Below, piece by piece: positions 55,237 to 64,000 of a stretch of 64,000 nt of DNA. The notes beneath the pieces are model-generated. The model saw only the letters and a list, made by a program, of their open reading frames with translations, had not been told where the DNA came from and did not search any database. Each line of letters begins with the position of its first letter. The stretch's first letter is position 1. This stretch comes from Halomonas caseinilytica (GTDB lineage Bacteria; Pseudomonadota; Gammaproteobacteria; Pseudomonadales; Halomonadaceae): contig NZ_BDEP01000017.1 of NCBI RefSeq assembly GCF_001662305.1, forward strand, positions 62,001 to 126,000, given 5' to 3'. The translations under genes were made by a program, and so were the position numbers.

Positions 55237-57615
55237 ATGAAATTTTCCGAACAGTGGCTGCGTGAATGGGTTTCTCCGGCGTTGGCGACTCAAGCGTTGG
55301 CCGATCAGATCACCATGGCCGGCCTCGAGGTCGACGGCATCGAGCCTGTGGCGGCAGCTTTTGAAGGCGTGGTGGTCGCCGAGGTGGTCGAGCGGGCAAG
55401 ACACCCCGATGCCGACAAGCTCAACGTCTGCCAGGTCGACGATGGCACTGAACGGCTGCAGGTCGTCTGCGGCGCTCCCAATGTCGAGGCCGGGCAGAAG
55501 GTGGCGTTCGCTCGGGTCGGCGCCGTGCTGCCCGGCGACTTCAAGATCAAGAAGGCCAAGCTGCGCGGTGTCGAGTCCCGCGGCATGATCTGCTCCGCCT
55601 CCGAGCTGGGACTGGAGGAGGAGTCCTCCGACGGTATCCTGGTATTGCCCGCGGAGGCACCGGTCGGCGAGGACTTCCGCGCCTACATGACGCTCGATGA
55701 CAGCACCATCGAAGTGGACCTGACTCCCAACCGGGGGGATTGCCTGAGCATCCAGGGCATGGCGCGAGAGGTCGGCGTGCTCAACCGCCTCCCGGTCGAG
55801 GGACCGGGCATCGCGCCGGTGACGCCCGTGCACGATGACACCTTCCCGGTGCGTGTCGAGGACGCCGAAGGCTGCCCGCGTTATCTGGGGCGGGTGATCA
55901 AGGGCGTCAACGTCACGGCCGAGACGCCGCTATGGATGGTCGAGCGCCTGCGCCGCAGTGGTATCCGCTCCATCGATCCGGTGGTCGATGTTACCAACTA
56001 CGTCATGCTCGAGCTGGGCCAACCCTTGCACGCCTTCGATCGGGCCAATCTCGATGGTGCCGTGATCGTGCGGCGTGCCCGCCAGGGCGAGCAACTGGTG
56101 CTGCTCGACGGGCAGGCCATCACGCTGAACGACGATACCCTGATCATTGCCGACGAGCGGGGCCCCTTGGCCATTGCCGGTGTCATGGGGGGAGAGCAGT
56201 CGGGCGTGAGCGCCGAGACACGTGACATCTTCCTCGAGGCGGCTCACTTCTCGCCCCTGGCAGTAGCAGGCCAGGCTCGCACCTACGGGCTGCACACCGA
56301 TGCCTCGCACCGTTTCGAGCGTGGCGTCGATCCCGAGCTGGCCCGGGAGGCCGCCGAGCGCGCCACGACCCTGTTGCTGCAGATCACCGGCGGCGAAGCG
56401 GGGCCGTTGGTCGAAGTCGCCGACGCGTCGCGACTGCCTGGCGATCGGGAGGTGGTGCTGCGACGCGCGCGGCTGGATCAGGCCCTGGACAAGGTGTTGC
56501 CTGCCGAGGAAGTCAGCGAAATCCTCGAGCGCCTGGGCATGGTCGTCGAGACCAGCGACGAAGGCTGGCGAGCCAGGGTGCCGAGCTGGCGTTTCGACAT
56601 TGCCATCGAGGAAGACCTCATCGAAGAGGTGGCGCGCATTCATGGCTACAACAAGCTGCCGGCGCGGCATCCTCGTGCCCATCTTGGCCCGCGTCCGGAT
56701 CACGAAGCGCGTACACCGCTGGCCGCATTGCGCCACCGGATGGTCTCGCGAGGTTACTTCGAGGCGGTGACCTACAGTTTCGTGGCGCCGGAGTTGCAGG
56801 AGACCTTGTTGCCCGATGCCGTGTCACCGGTGTTGGCCAATCCTATCTCCAGCGACCTGTCGGTGATGCGTGCCAGCCTTTTCCCGGGCCTGGTGCGTGC
56901 CCTGGAGCACAACCTGAATCGCCAGCAGACTCGCGTCCGGCTGTTCGAGACGGGCCTGGTGTTCCGCGGAGAGCTCGATGACCTCGATCAGGTGCCGATG
57001 CTCGGCGCGCTGGTCTGCGGTAGCCGCGAGCCCGAAGGTTGGAGTGGCGGCAAGGAGAAGGTGGACTTCTTCGATCTCAAGGGGGATCTCGAAAGCTTGA
57101 TCGAGATGGGCGGCGAGGCGGATGTCTGGCGCTTCGAACCCGGTGAACATCCTGCCTTGCATCCCGGTCAATGCGCCCGGGTGATGTACCGCGGGCAGGA
57201 AGCCGGGTGGATCGGTACGCTGCACCCGGCGGTGCGTGCTCGCCTCGGTCTCAAGGTCGATGCGTTGCTCTTCGAGGTTCGCCTGGATGCCCTGACCCAT
57301 GGCCGCATACCGGCATTCCAGCCCTTGTCTCGTTTCCCCGAGGTGCGGCGTGACCTGGCCTTCCTGGTCGATGCCGAGCAGCCGGTGCAGGCCTTGCTGG
57401 ATACCCTCCGGGCTCAGGCGGGGGAATGGCTGGTCGAGGCGCACCTGTTCGATGTCTATCAGGGCAAGGGCGTGCCGGAAGGGCGAAAGAGCGTCGCATT
57501 GGGCTTGACCTGGCAGCATCCTTCGCGCACGCTAAATGACGATGAAATCAATCAGTTGGTCGATGCCATCGTCGAGGAATCGCGTCTGCACCTGGGGGCC
57601 GAGTTACGCGCATGA
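55237..57615 (+). CDS. pheT: Phenylalanyl-tRNA synthetase beta subunit
   Basis: A 792-residue subunit with an N-terminal tRNA-binding (EMAP-like) domain (about 40-150, [14 protein letters not shown]), B5 and B3/B4 editing domains, a core-like domain and a C-terminal ferredoxin-fold anticodon-binding domain ([13 protein letters not shown] and later). The start at 55237 gives the standard [12 protein letters not shown]. Ends 62 bp before ihfA. Confidence 0.98.
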   Translation: MKFSEQWLREWVSPALATQALADQITMAGLEVDGIEPVAAAFEGVVVAEVVERARHPDADKLNVCQVDDGTERLQVVCGAPNVEAGQKVAFARVGAVLPGDFKIKKAKLRGVESRGMICSASELGLEEESSDGILVLPAEAPVGEDFRAYMTLDDSTIEVDLTPNRGDCLSIQGMAREVGVLNRLPVEGPGIAPVTPVHDDTFPVRVEDAEGCPRYLGRVIKGVNVTAETPLWMVERLRRSGIRSIDPVVDVTNYVMLELGQPLHAFDRANLDGAVIVRRARQGEQLVLLDGQAITLNDDTLIIADERGPLAIAGVMGGEQSGVSAETRDIFLEAAHFSPLAVAGQARTYGLHTDASHRFERGVDPELAREAAERATTLLLQITGGEAGPLVEVADASRLPGDREVVLRRARLDQALDKVLPAEEVSEILERLGMVVETSDEGWRARVPSWRFDIAIEEDLIEEVARIHGYNKLPARHPRAHLGPRPDHEARTPLAALRHRMVSRGYFEAVTYSFVAPELQETLLPDAVSPVLANPISSDLSVMRASLFPGLVRALEHNLNRQQTRVRLFETGLVFRGELDDLDQVPMLGALVCGSREPEGWSGGKEKVDFFDLKGDLESLIEMGGEADVWRFEPGEHPALHPGQCARVMYRGQEAGWIGTLHPAVRARLGLKVDALLFEVRLDALTHGRIPAFQPLSRFPEVRRDLAFLVDAEQPVQALLDTLRAQAGEWLVEAHLFDVYQGKGVPEGRKSVALGLTWQHPSRTLNDDEINQLVDAIVEESRLHLGAELRA

Positions 57616-57677
57616 AGGCCTCGGAGCGACACCTGGAGCAAGGGCTGGCTCGACCACCACAGCGTGAGGAAAGCGAC

Positions 57678-57980
57678 ATGGGGGCGTTGACCAAGGCCGA
57701 ACTGGCCGAACACCTGCACGCCGAGCTTGGCCTCTCCAAGCGCGAGGCCAAGTCCATGGTGGAGTCCTTCTTCGAGGAGATACGCGGCTGCTTGCGCGAG
57801 AACGAGCAGGTCAAGCTGTCCGGGTTCGGCAATTTCGACCTTCGCGACAAGCGCGAGCGACCGGGACGCAATCCCAAGACGGGGGAGGAGATTCCGATTT
57901 CCGCTCGTCGGGTCGTGACCTTTCGTCCCGGCCAGAAGCTCAAGTCGCAGGTCGAGGCCTATACCGGCGACAAGAGCTGA
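57678..57980 (+). CDS. ihfA: Integration host factor alpha subunit
   Basis: A 100-residue DNA-bending protein. The start [14 protein letters not shown], the [10 protein letters not shown] segment and the beta arm with [14 protein letters not shown] are standard for IHF-alpha. GAGGAAA precedes the ATG at 57678. The position after pheT matches the order in E. coli and most gammaproteobacteria. Confidence 0.97.
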   Translation: MGALTKAELAEHLHAELGLSKREAKSMVESFFEEIRGCLRENEQVKLSGFGNFDLRDKRERPGRNPKTGEEIPISARRVVTFRPGQKLKSQVEAYTGDKS

Positions 57981-58011
57981 ATCGGCGCCACGGCACTGAG
58001 CGAGCCACGAG

Positions 58012-58046
58012 CGACGCCGCCACTTCCAGGAGAAGTGGCGGCGTCG
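58012..58046. terminator. Long perfect hairpin after ihfA
   Basis: CGACGCCGCCACTTC (58012-58026) and GAAGTGGCGGCGTCG (58032-58046) form a 15-bp stem with a CAGGA loop, between convergent ihfA and the DUF2788 gene. There is no clear T-tract, but position and stability suit a shared terminator. Confidence 0.75.
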
Positions 58047-58058
58047 TCATGTGTGTGG

Positions 58059-58265
58059 CTACAAGGCGCCGTTTTCCAGCGACCAGGTGATCACCACCTT
58101 GATCAGGTAAGCCAGCATACCGGCACCGAGTACCACGAATAGCATGATGGTGCCGAAGCGGCCCGCCCCGGACTTTCGGGCCAGATCCCAGATGACAAAA
58201 CCCATGAACAGCATCAGACCACCGATCATGATGGGCGTGATCCAGGTCTCGAAGGCGTTCTGCAT
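58059..58265 (-). CDS. DUF2788 family small membrane protein
   Basis: A 68-residue protein with two membrane helices (about 8-27 and 37-60) separated by a short basic loop (DLARKSGAGRFG). This is the DUF2788 pattern. AAGGAG precedes the ATG. Function unknown; single gene. Confidence 0.85.
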   Translation of the reverse strand: MQNAFETWITPIMIGGLMLFMGFVIWDLARKSGAGRFGTIMLFVVLGAGMLAYLIKVVITWSLENGAL

Positions 58266-58393
58266 GTCGGCTCCTTGGCGTCGATGGCCCGGTAGTTTAC
58301 GCGATCACCGGCGCCCGGGCATGGCGGCCAGCGTGCGGCATCCCGGCGCACATGTTACTATCCAACTGAATTTTTTAAGGCAAAATCCGCGAC

Positions 58394-58858
58394 ATGCCCA
58401 TGCTCAAGATCTTTGTAGGAACCGTATACGGCGGCGCACTGGACGTGGCCGAACAGGTCGCGCCCCTATTCGAACAGGCTGGCTATGAGGTGTCGATCTT
58501 CGATCAGCCGACATTGGATGACCTGATCGGCTCGCCGACGGATCTGGCACTGTTCTGTACCTCGACCACCGGCAGTGGCGATTATCCGGGCAACCTCGTT
58601 GCCTTCGTGCGCGAGCTGGAAGCGAAAAGCCCGGGGCTCGTCGGTCTGAAGTACGGCATGATCGCCATGGGCGACAGCTCCTACGTGGACTCCTTCTGCG
58701 GCGCCGGTCGCAGTCTCGATGAGGTGCTGCAAGGGCAGGGCGCCGAGCGTCTCGGCGAGCGCCTCGAGGTGGATGCCATGGAAACCTTCATGCCCGACGA
58801 CGCTGCCTTGCCCTGGGTCGACGAGTGGATCGAGTCCCAGCAACTCAAGGTGGCCTGA
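58394..58858 (+). CDS. Flavodoxin-like protein (MioC family)
   Basis: A 154-residue flavodoxin-fold protein. The FMN phosphate loop is GTVYGGALDVAE (residues 9-20), and TSTTGSGDYPGN and GMIAMGDSSYVDSFC are the two isoalloxazine loops. It resembles MioC and the flavodoxin domain of sulfite reductase. Likely a small electron carrier. The start is at 58394 (MPMLKIFVG); the second Met is possible. Its stop lies 2 bp before the next gene. Confidence 0.9.
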   Translation: MPMLKIFVGTVYGGALDVAEQVAPLFEQAGYEVSIFDQPTLDDLIGSPTDLALFCTSTTGSGDYPGNLVAFVRELEAKSPGLVGLKYGMIAMGDSSYVDSFCGAGRSLDEVLQGQGAERLGERLEVDAMETFMPDDAALPWVDEWIESQQLKVA

Positions 58859-58860
58859 GC

Positions 58861-59232
58861 ATGGCGGCTTCGCCTGAGCGTTGCAGCCTGCTGGTGGGGC
58901 TACTGATTCTGATGGTGGTCAGCGTGCCACGTTACCTGGCCGGTGGCCATGATACCCATCTGGCCTTGATGGCGATCGGTGGTGTCGCCGTGGCATCGTT
59001 GGCCGTCTTCCAGTGGTGGCGATTGTCTGCGGCGTTGCGTGCCGAGCTGCCCGGCCTGATGCGGCGCCTCGTGATTTGCCTGGTGGTCGGCCTGTTGGTC
59101 ATGGGCATCTGGCATGCATTGTTCGGTGCCTGGAGTGGCTGGCCGCTGCTGGTGTCGCATGGTGCCACCCTGGGGTTGCTGCTGCATGCCTTGGGGTTGT
59201 GGTGGAAGCCAGCCCCGGAGAGGAAGAAGTAA
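58861..59232 (+). CDS. Hypothetical membrane protein downstream of the flavodoxin
   Basis: A 123-residue membrane protein with four hydrophobic segments (about 8-27, 33-50, 68-88, 92-113). It ends with a basic tail (PAPERKK). The ATG is two bases after the flavodoxin stop, so it is translationally linked to it. No family recognised. Confidence 0.75.
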   Translation: MAASPERCSLLVGLLILMVVSVPRYLAGGHDTHLALMAIGGVAVASLAVFQWWRLSAALRAELPGLMRRLVICLVVGLLVMGIWHALFGAWSGWPLLVSHGATLGLLLHALGLWWKPAPERKK

Positions 59233-59238
59233 GACGCG

Positions 59239-59379
59239 ACTGATGCCGCTGGGAGGTAGAAGACAGCGGCTGACGCCGCTGGAAGAGTGAAGAACGGCGC
59301 AAAGCGCCTTAAGAGGGGGGAACTCCCTTGACGCCCCGAGCGCTGGGGCTAGCCTGCTCTTCACTCTTCACTCTTCACC
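59239..59379. repeat. Short imperfect repeats in the ppnN downstream region
   Basis: CTGATGCCGCTGGGAG (about 59239-59254) is repeated as CTGACGCCGCTGGAAG (about 59269-59284) with a 30-bp period. Farther right CTTCACT occurs three times in tandem, the last ending in C (about 59359-59379), partly inside the ppnN stop, and GAGTGAAG (about 59285-59292) is its inverse. A GGCGC-AAA-GCGCC hairpin lies in between. Confidence 0.65.
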
Positions 59380-60736
59380 CGAGGGTATAGCAGGGCACGT
59401 ATTCGCCGGCGAGTTTCATGCGTCCCTGGGCGACAAAGGAGGTCAACAAATCGTCCAGGCGCGCCATCAACTGGGGCTCCGCGCTGAGGCGGAAGGGGCC
59501 ATGAGCCTCGATGAGACGAATGCCTCGTTCCTTGACGTTGCCGGCGACGATGCCGGAAAAGGCCCGTCGCAGGTTGGCGGCCAGCTCATGCACCGGCTGC
59601 TGTCGATGCAAGGCCAGGGCCCCCATGGTCTCGTGATTGGGGTCGAAGGGTTCCTGGAAGTCTCGAGCCACGGTGAGCCGCCAGTTGAAGTAGAAGGCAT
59701 CCTGTCTGGCACGCCGGTACTCGCCGACGTTGTCGATTCCCTTGCGCATGACGCGGGCGACCTCGACCGGATCGTCGATGATGATGCGGTACAGGTCGCG
59801 TACCGACTCGCCAAGGGTATAGACTAGGAATTCGTCGATGCGCTTGAAGTAATCGGCGGAACCGGCGGGACCGGTGAGGATGACCGGCAGTTCCATGTCG
59901 CTGTTGTCCGGATGGAGCAGAATGCCGAGAAGGTAGAGGATTTCCTCTGCCGTGCCGACCCCGCCGGGGAAGACGATGATGCCGTGACCCAGACGGACGA
60001 AGGCTTCCAGGCGCTTCTCGATGTCGGGCATCACCACTAGTTCGTTGACGATGGGGTTGGGCGCCTCGGCAGCGATGATGCCGGGTTCGGAAACGCCGAG
60101 GTAGCGACCCTCGCTGCGACGCTGCTTGGCGTGGGCAACGTTGGCTCCCTTCATCGGCCCCTTCATGGCGCCTGGACCGCAGCCGGTGCAGATGTCGAGC
60201 TCGCGCAGCCCCAGGTGGTAGCCCACGTGCTTGGTGTAGTCGTACTCTTCACGGGAGATGGAGTGACCGCCCCAGCACACCACCATGCTCGGGTCGCGGC
60301 TGGGCTTGAGGGTGCCGGCCTTGCGCAGAATATGGAAGACGGCGTTGGTGGTGCCTTCGGCGCTGTTCAGGTCGAAGCGGCGATGCGTCTGGATCTCGTT
60401 GTAGACATAGACGATGTCGCGCAGCACCGAGGAGAGGTGCTCCCGAATGCCGCGAATCATGCGGCCATCGACGAATGCCTCGGCGGGCGCGTTGGTGAGT
60501 TTCAGACGCACGCCACGGTCCTGCTGGATGACTTCGATGTCGAAATCCGGATAGGTCTCCATCAACGCTAGGCCGTCGTCGGTGGGATTCCCGGAGTTGA
60601 GGACCGCCAGGGCGCAGCTGCGCAGTAGCTCGTGCAAGCCGCTGCGTGAAGTATCGTGCAGACGGTTGACTTCCTGCTGGGAGAGTATTTCCAGGCTGCC
60701 TTCCGGCGAGATGGTGCTGGAGATGGTATCGGCCAT
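59375..60736 (-). CDS. ppnN: Nucleotide 5'-monophosphate nucleosidase PpnN (YgdH)
   Basis: A 453-residue enzyme of the LOG/YgdH family, which cleaves purine and pyrimidine nucleoside monophosphates to base and ribose 5-phosphate. An N-terminal domain (about 1-130) is followed by the Rossmann-like LOG domain with VCWGGHSIS and the signature FPGGVGTAEEILYLLG. PpnN is controlled by (p)ppGpp in E. coli. The start at 60736 gives MADTISSTISPEG; upstream in-frame codons are not needed. It is divergent from a LysR gene. Confidence 0.93.
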   Translation of the reverse strand: MADTISSTISPEGSLEILSQQEVNRLHDTSRSGLHELLRSCALAVLNSGNPTDDGLALMETYPDFDIEVIQQDRGVRLKLTNAPAEAFVDGRMIRGIREHLSSVLRDIVYVYNEIQTHRRFDLNSAEGTTNAVFHILRKAGTLKPSRDPSMVVCWGGHSISREEYDYTKHVGYHLGLRELDICTGCGPGAMKGPMKGANVAHAKQRRSEGRYLGVSEPGIIAAEAPNPIVNELVVMPDIEKRLEAFVRLGHGIIVFPGGVGTAEEILYLLGILLHPDNSDMELPVILTGPAGSADYFKRIDEFLVYTLGESVRDLYRIIIDDPVEVARVMRKGIDNVGEYRRARQDAFYFNWRLTVARDFQEPFDPNHETMGALALHRQQPVHELAANLRRAFSGIVAGNVKERGIRLIEAHGPFRLSAEPQLMARLDDLLTSFVAQGRMKLAGEYVPCYTLG

Positions 60737-60918
60737 TCGGGGCGTCCGTGTCGCGGTGATGATGAGCGGGAGTGTCTCCCGGGCCTTGCCTGTCGCGGCA
60801 ACGCCGATCTGGATGTCATCGATGCTATCACGGCCTCGCGAGACGCGCAGCGCTGCGGCCGTGTCCGCCAACTGATAGAATGAAACCGCCTGTTTCCCGT
60901 ACAGCGATGCGACGCGCC

Positions 60919-61863
60919 ATGTTCAACGCCCAATACTTTCGCACTTTCATCACCCTGGTCGAGACTGGCAGTTTCACTCGGACGGCGCGTCGCCTGGAAA
61001 TGACCCAGCCTGGCGTCAGCCAGCATGTCCGCAAGCTCGAGCAGTATCTCGGGCGCTCTCTGCTCGAGCGGCAGGGTCGGCGCTTCGCGCTGACCGAAGC
61101 AGGGCGGCGTGCCTACGACTACGCGCTCAAGCTGTTCGCCGAGCATGAGCAGTTCCGCCATTCCCTGGATGACGAGAGCCTCGACAGCGGCGAATGCCGG
61201 TTGGCGTCGCCCGGGAGTGTCGGCTTGATGCTCTACCCCTTCATCCTTGGTCAACAGCAGATGCATACCGGGTTGACGGTCAGTTACAGCTTTGCCTTCA
61301 ATCACGAGATCGTCAGCGATGTGCTCACCGGGCGTCATGACCTGGGGATCGTCACTGAAGCTGTGCGGCATCCCGAAGTGGACTGCGAGGTCTGGCACCA
61401 GGAGCCACTGTGCCTGGTGGTGCCGGCGGATTTTGCCGGGACCGGGCTGGCGGATCTGATGGGCATCGGCTTCATCAGCTACTCGGACGGCGTCAACCAT
61501 GCCGATGTCCTGTTGCGCCGCAATTTCCCGGATGAGTTCCGCTCCATGAGTCACTTCCCGCGGCAGGGCTTTACCAATGAGGTGAGCATGGTGCTGGATG
61601 CCGTGGCGCGTGGCCTGGGCTTCACCGTGGTGTCGCGTCTGGTGCTCGAGACCTCGCCCTGGCAGCGCCAGGTCAAGGAGCTATCCTTGCCGCAACCGGT
61701 GCATGAGACCCTGCATCTGGTAACCCGGCGAGGCAGTCGCATGCCGCGACGCTATACCCGGCTGCTGGATGCCTTTCGTGACCACCGGCGCCACGAGCGC
61801 TATGGGCATGGGGAGCCTTCCATGGAGGTCGGTGCCAGAGAAGGCGGCGGGGAAGCGGACTGA
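60919..61863 (+). CDS. LysR family transcriptional regulator
   Basis: A 314-residue regulator with N-terminal winged helix (residues 1-60; FITLVETGSFTRTARRLEMTQ then PGVSQHVRKLE, given in two pieces) and a substrate-binding domain (about 85-300; VSYSFAFNHEIV, LCLVVPADFAG). Starts at 60889, 60907 and 60919 are in frame; 60919 gives the usual short N-terminus. Divergent from ppnN and ending before a terminator shared with gcvP. Target not known. Confidence 0.9.
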   Translation: MFNAQYFRTFITLVETGSFTRTARRLEMTQPGVSQHVRKLEQYLGRSLLERQGRRFALTEAGRRAYDYALKLFAEHEQFRHSLDDESLDSGECRLASPGSVGLMLYPFILGQQQMHTGLTVSYSFAFNHEIVSDVLTGRHDLGIVTEAVRHPEVDCEVWHQEPLCLVVPADFAGTGLADLMGIGFISYSDGVNHADVLLRRNFPDEFRSMSHFPRQGFTNEVSMVLDAVARGLGFTVVSRLVLETSPWQRQVKELSLPQPVHETLHLVTRRGSRMPRRYTRLLDAFRDHRRHERYGHGEPSMEVGAREGGGEAD

Positions 61864-61894
61864 CGACGGCAGCGAGATCCCCAAAACCAAAATG

Positions 61895-61924
61895 ACGACG
61901 CCCCGCCATCGAGCGGGGCGTCGT
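61895..61924. terminator. Bidirectional terminator between LysR gene and gcvP
   Basis: ACGACGCCCCGC (61895-61906) and GCGGGGCGTCGT (61913-61924) form a 12-bp stem with a CATCGA loop. The minus-strand side is followed by T-rich sequence. It serves the two converging genes. Confidence 0.85.
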
Positions 61925-61938
61925 GTCATGGGAACGTC

Positions 61939-64000
61939 TCAATCCCGGTAGGCGTCGATGCTCGGACAGGAACAGATCAGCTGTCGATCGCCCTGGACAT
62001 TGTCGACCCGGTTGACGGCCGGCCAGTATTTGGCCGCCTTGACGGCCTGGGAAGGGAAGGCGCCGATTTCGCGAGAATAGGGACGTTCCCAGGCATCGTC
62101 CATCAGATCGGCCATGGTGTGCGGCGCTCTGACCAGAGGGTTGTTGTCCGCCGGCCATTCGCCGGATTCGACGCGGGCGATTTCTTCGCGAATGCTGATC
62201 ATGGCATCGCAGAAGCGATCCAGCTCATAGCGCGATTCCGACTCGGTGGGTTCGATCATCAGGGTGCCGGGCACCGGGAAGGACATGGTCGGCGCATGGA
62301 AGCCGTAGTCCATCAGTCGCTTGGCGATGTCCTCTTCACCGATACCGGAGGCGGCCTTGAGCGGGCGGACGTCGAGGATGCACTCGTGGGCCACGGTGCC
62401 GTTGGACCCCTTGTAGAGAACCGGGTAGTGCTCGCCGAGGCGACGGGCGATGTAGTTGGCACCGAGAATGGCCAGCTCGGTGGCCTCGCGCAGCCCGCGG
62501 GCGCCCATCATCTTGATGTAGGCCCACGAGATGGGCAGGATCGAGGCGCTGCCGAAGGGGGCCGCCGCCACCGCACCGGCGCCGGCCTCGACGCCTTCCA
62601 ACGGGCGGACGCTGTGATTGGGAACGTACGGGGCCAGGTGCGCCTTGACGCCGATTGGCCCCATGCCCGGGCCGCCTCCACCGTGCGGGATGCAGAATGT
62701 CTTGTGCAGGTTGAGGTGGGATACGTCGCCGCCGAAGTCGCCGGGCCGTGCAAGGCCTACCTGGGCATTCATGTTGGCGCCGTCGATGTAGACCTGGCCG
62801 CCGTGCTCGTGAACGATCTCGCAGGCCTCGCGCACTCCTTCCTCGAAGACGCCGTGGGTGGAAGGGTAGGTGAGCATGATGGCCGAGAGATTGTCGCTGT
62901 GTGCCTCGGACTTGGCGCGCAGATCGGCCAGGTCGATATTGCCATCCGCGTCGCACTCGACCACCACGACCTTCATGTGGGCCATGGCGGCCGAGGCCGG
63001 GTTGGTGCCATGGGCCGAGCTGGGGATCAGGCAGACATTCCGGTGGCCCTCGCCCTGGGCCGCCTGGTAGCGGCGGATGGCCACCAGGCCGGCATATTCG
63101 CCCTGAGCGCCGGAATTGGGCTGCATGGCGATGTGGTCGTAACCGGTGATCTCTTCGAGGAAGGCGGCCAGCTCGTCGATGATCTGCTTGTAGCCGGCCA
63201 CCTGGTCTTTGGGCGCGAAGGGGTGGATGCGTGCCAGCTCGGGCCAGGTGATGGGCATCATCTCGGCGGTGGCGTTGAGCTTCATGGTGCACGAGCCCAA
63301 CGGAATCATGGCATGTGCCAGTGACAGATCCTTGTTTTCCAGGCGCTTGAGGTAGCGCAGCATCTCGGTTTCGCTGTGGTAGCGCTGGAACGTCGGGTGA
63401 GTGAGGAAGTCGGAATCACGCTGGCAGGCCTCGGGAATGCCGCTGGTGCCCGCGGCGACGATCTCGGCGTCGAGAACCGAGACGGAAAGGCCGTGTTCCT
63501 CGCCGAGCAGCACATCGAAAAGCTGGGCCACATCGTGGGCGGTGGTGGTCTGGTCGAGGCTCAGGCCGACATCGCCACCCTCGAAATAGCGCAGGTTGAC
63601 GTCCTGGGCCATGGCGCGACCATGGATCTTGCCGGCATCCACGCCGGTCAGGCGCAGGGTGTCGAACCAGCTGTCATTGGCCAGGCTGACTCCGGCACGG
63701 CGCAGTCCTTCGGCCAGGATGGTGGTCAGCCGGTGAATCCGGCCGGCGATGGTGCGCAGCCCCTCGGCACCGTGGTAGACGGCATAGAAGCCGGCGATGT
63801 TGGCCAGCAGTGCCTGGGCGGTACAGATGTTCGAGGTGGCCTTCTCGCGACGAATGTGCTGCTCGCGGGTCTGCATCGCCATGCGCAGGGCGGTCTGGCC
63901 CCGTTCGTCCCGGGAGACGCCGATGATACGGCCCGGAATCGAGCGCTTGAGCTTGTCCGAGGTGGCGAAGAAGGCGGCGTGGGGGCCGCCGAAGCCCATG
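61939..64000 (-). CDS. gcvP: Glycine dehydrogenase (decarboxylating), P-protein, C-terminal part
   Basis: At least 686 residues of the P-protein of the glycine cleavage system; the gene runs off the right edge, so the N-terminus is missing (full length is about 960). It decarboxylates glycine and passes aminomethyl to lipoyl-GcvH. The PLP lysine is in [20 protein letters not shown], and the earlier domain has [22 protein letters not shown] marks the second half. No GcvT or GcvH is visible in the window. Confidence 0.98.
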   Translation of the reverse strand, partial: MGFGGPHAAFFATSDKLKRSIPGRIIGVSRDERGQTALRMAMQTREQHIRREKATSNICTAQALLANIAGFYAVYHGAEGLRTIAGRIHRLTTILAEGLRRAGVSLANDSWFDTLRLTGVDAGKIHGRAMAQDVNLRYFEGGDVGLSLDQTTTAHDVAQLFDVLLGEEHGLSVSVLDAEIVAAGTSGIPEACQRDSDFLTHPTFQRYHSETEMLRYLKRLENKDLSLAHAMIPLGSCTMKLNATAEMMPITWPELARIHPFAPKDQVAGYKQIIDELAAFLEEITGYDHIAMQPNSGAQGEYAGLVAIRRYQAAQGEGHRNVCLIPSSAHGTNPASAAMAHMKVVVVECDADGNIDLADLRAKSEAHSDNLSAIMLTYPSTHGVFEEGVREACEIVHEHGGQVYIDGANMNAQVGLARPGDFGGDVSHLNLHKTFCIPHGGGGPGMGPIGVKAHLAPYVPNHSVRPLEGVEAGAGAVAAAPFGSASILPISWAYIKMMGARGLREATELAILGANYIARRLGEHYPVLYKGSNGTVAHECILDVRPLKAASGIGEEDIAKRLMDYGFHAPTMSFPVPGTLMIEPTESESRYELDRFCDAMISIREEIARVESGEWPADNNPLVRAPHTMADLMDDAWERPYSREIGAFPSQAVKAAKYWPAVNRVDNVQGDRQLICSCPSIDAYRD

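Overview
The window looks like a chromosomal segment from a moderately halophilic gammaproteobacterium of the Halomonadaceae (Halomonas or Chromohalobacter type). This rests on high GC with strong codon bias, the gene order thrS-infC-rpmI-rplT-pheS-pheT-ihfA, a caa3-type oxidase cluster with ctaG/SURF1/COX15/COX10, a hut operon with HutC operators, and short lineage-type genes (DUF2970, DUF2909, DUF2788, DUF2489). The species assignment is an inference; no rRNA is present.

Layout. 1-4 kb: the tail of hrpB, a MerR regulator with a divergent SDR gene, ychJ, and a PCu(A)C plus SCO pair for copper delivery. 4-13.5 kb: histidine utilisation. A minus-strand operon hutI-hutG-hutU-hutH ends with an Na+/H+ antiporter-family transporter; a divergent YjiH-like transporter and hutC complete it, with two TGTATATACA operators in the divergent region. 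13.6-26.3 kb: a methyltransferase, then a SorC-type regulator, a 13-copy heptanucleotide array and a ten-gene polyol operon (ABC importer, HAD phosphatase, sorbitol-type and mannitol-type dehydrogenases, a sugar kinase, xylulokinase, transaldolase) that would feed hexitols and pentitols into the pentose phosphate pathway. 26.3-33.2 kb: an HlyD/DUF2955 efflux pair, a DUF1800/DUF1501 pair, and small lipoproteins.

33.3-39.1 kb is the accessory block. It is poorer in GC in places and holds a cysteine-dioxygenase-like protein, a P-loop kinase, small secreted proteins (one with three 26-residue repeats), a SigK-type ECF sigma factor translationally coupled to an RskA-type anti-sigma factor, and a pseudogene with an amber stop. 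Two similar tRNA-like remnants lie at 34.84-34.88 and 38.59-38.63 kb and bracket most of it. An intact tRNA-Pro(GGG) follows.

39.5-49.5 kb: lrgA/lrgB, DUF2970, ctaC (with fused cytochrome c), ctaD, ctaG, ctaE, SURF1, a small assembly-type protein, ctaA and ctaB, then DUF2489. The SCO/PCu(A)C pair about 37 kb upstream probably serves this oxidase. 49.7-58 kb: an OmpA-like lipoprotein and the translation operon. Two unusual signals are here: an ATC start codon for infC, and a thrS leader hairpin whose 7-base loop copies the tRNA-Thr(GGU) anticodon loop. 58-64 kb: DUF2788, a MioC-like flavodoxin, a membrane protein, ppnN, a LysR regulator, and the 3' two-thirds of gcvP running off the right edge.

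Most of the window is ordinary core genome. The most interesting points are the thrS leader, the sigma/anti-sigma accessory block with its tRNA-like borders, the repeat protein, the SDR lacking its catalytic residues, and the structured intergenic repeats.
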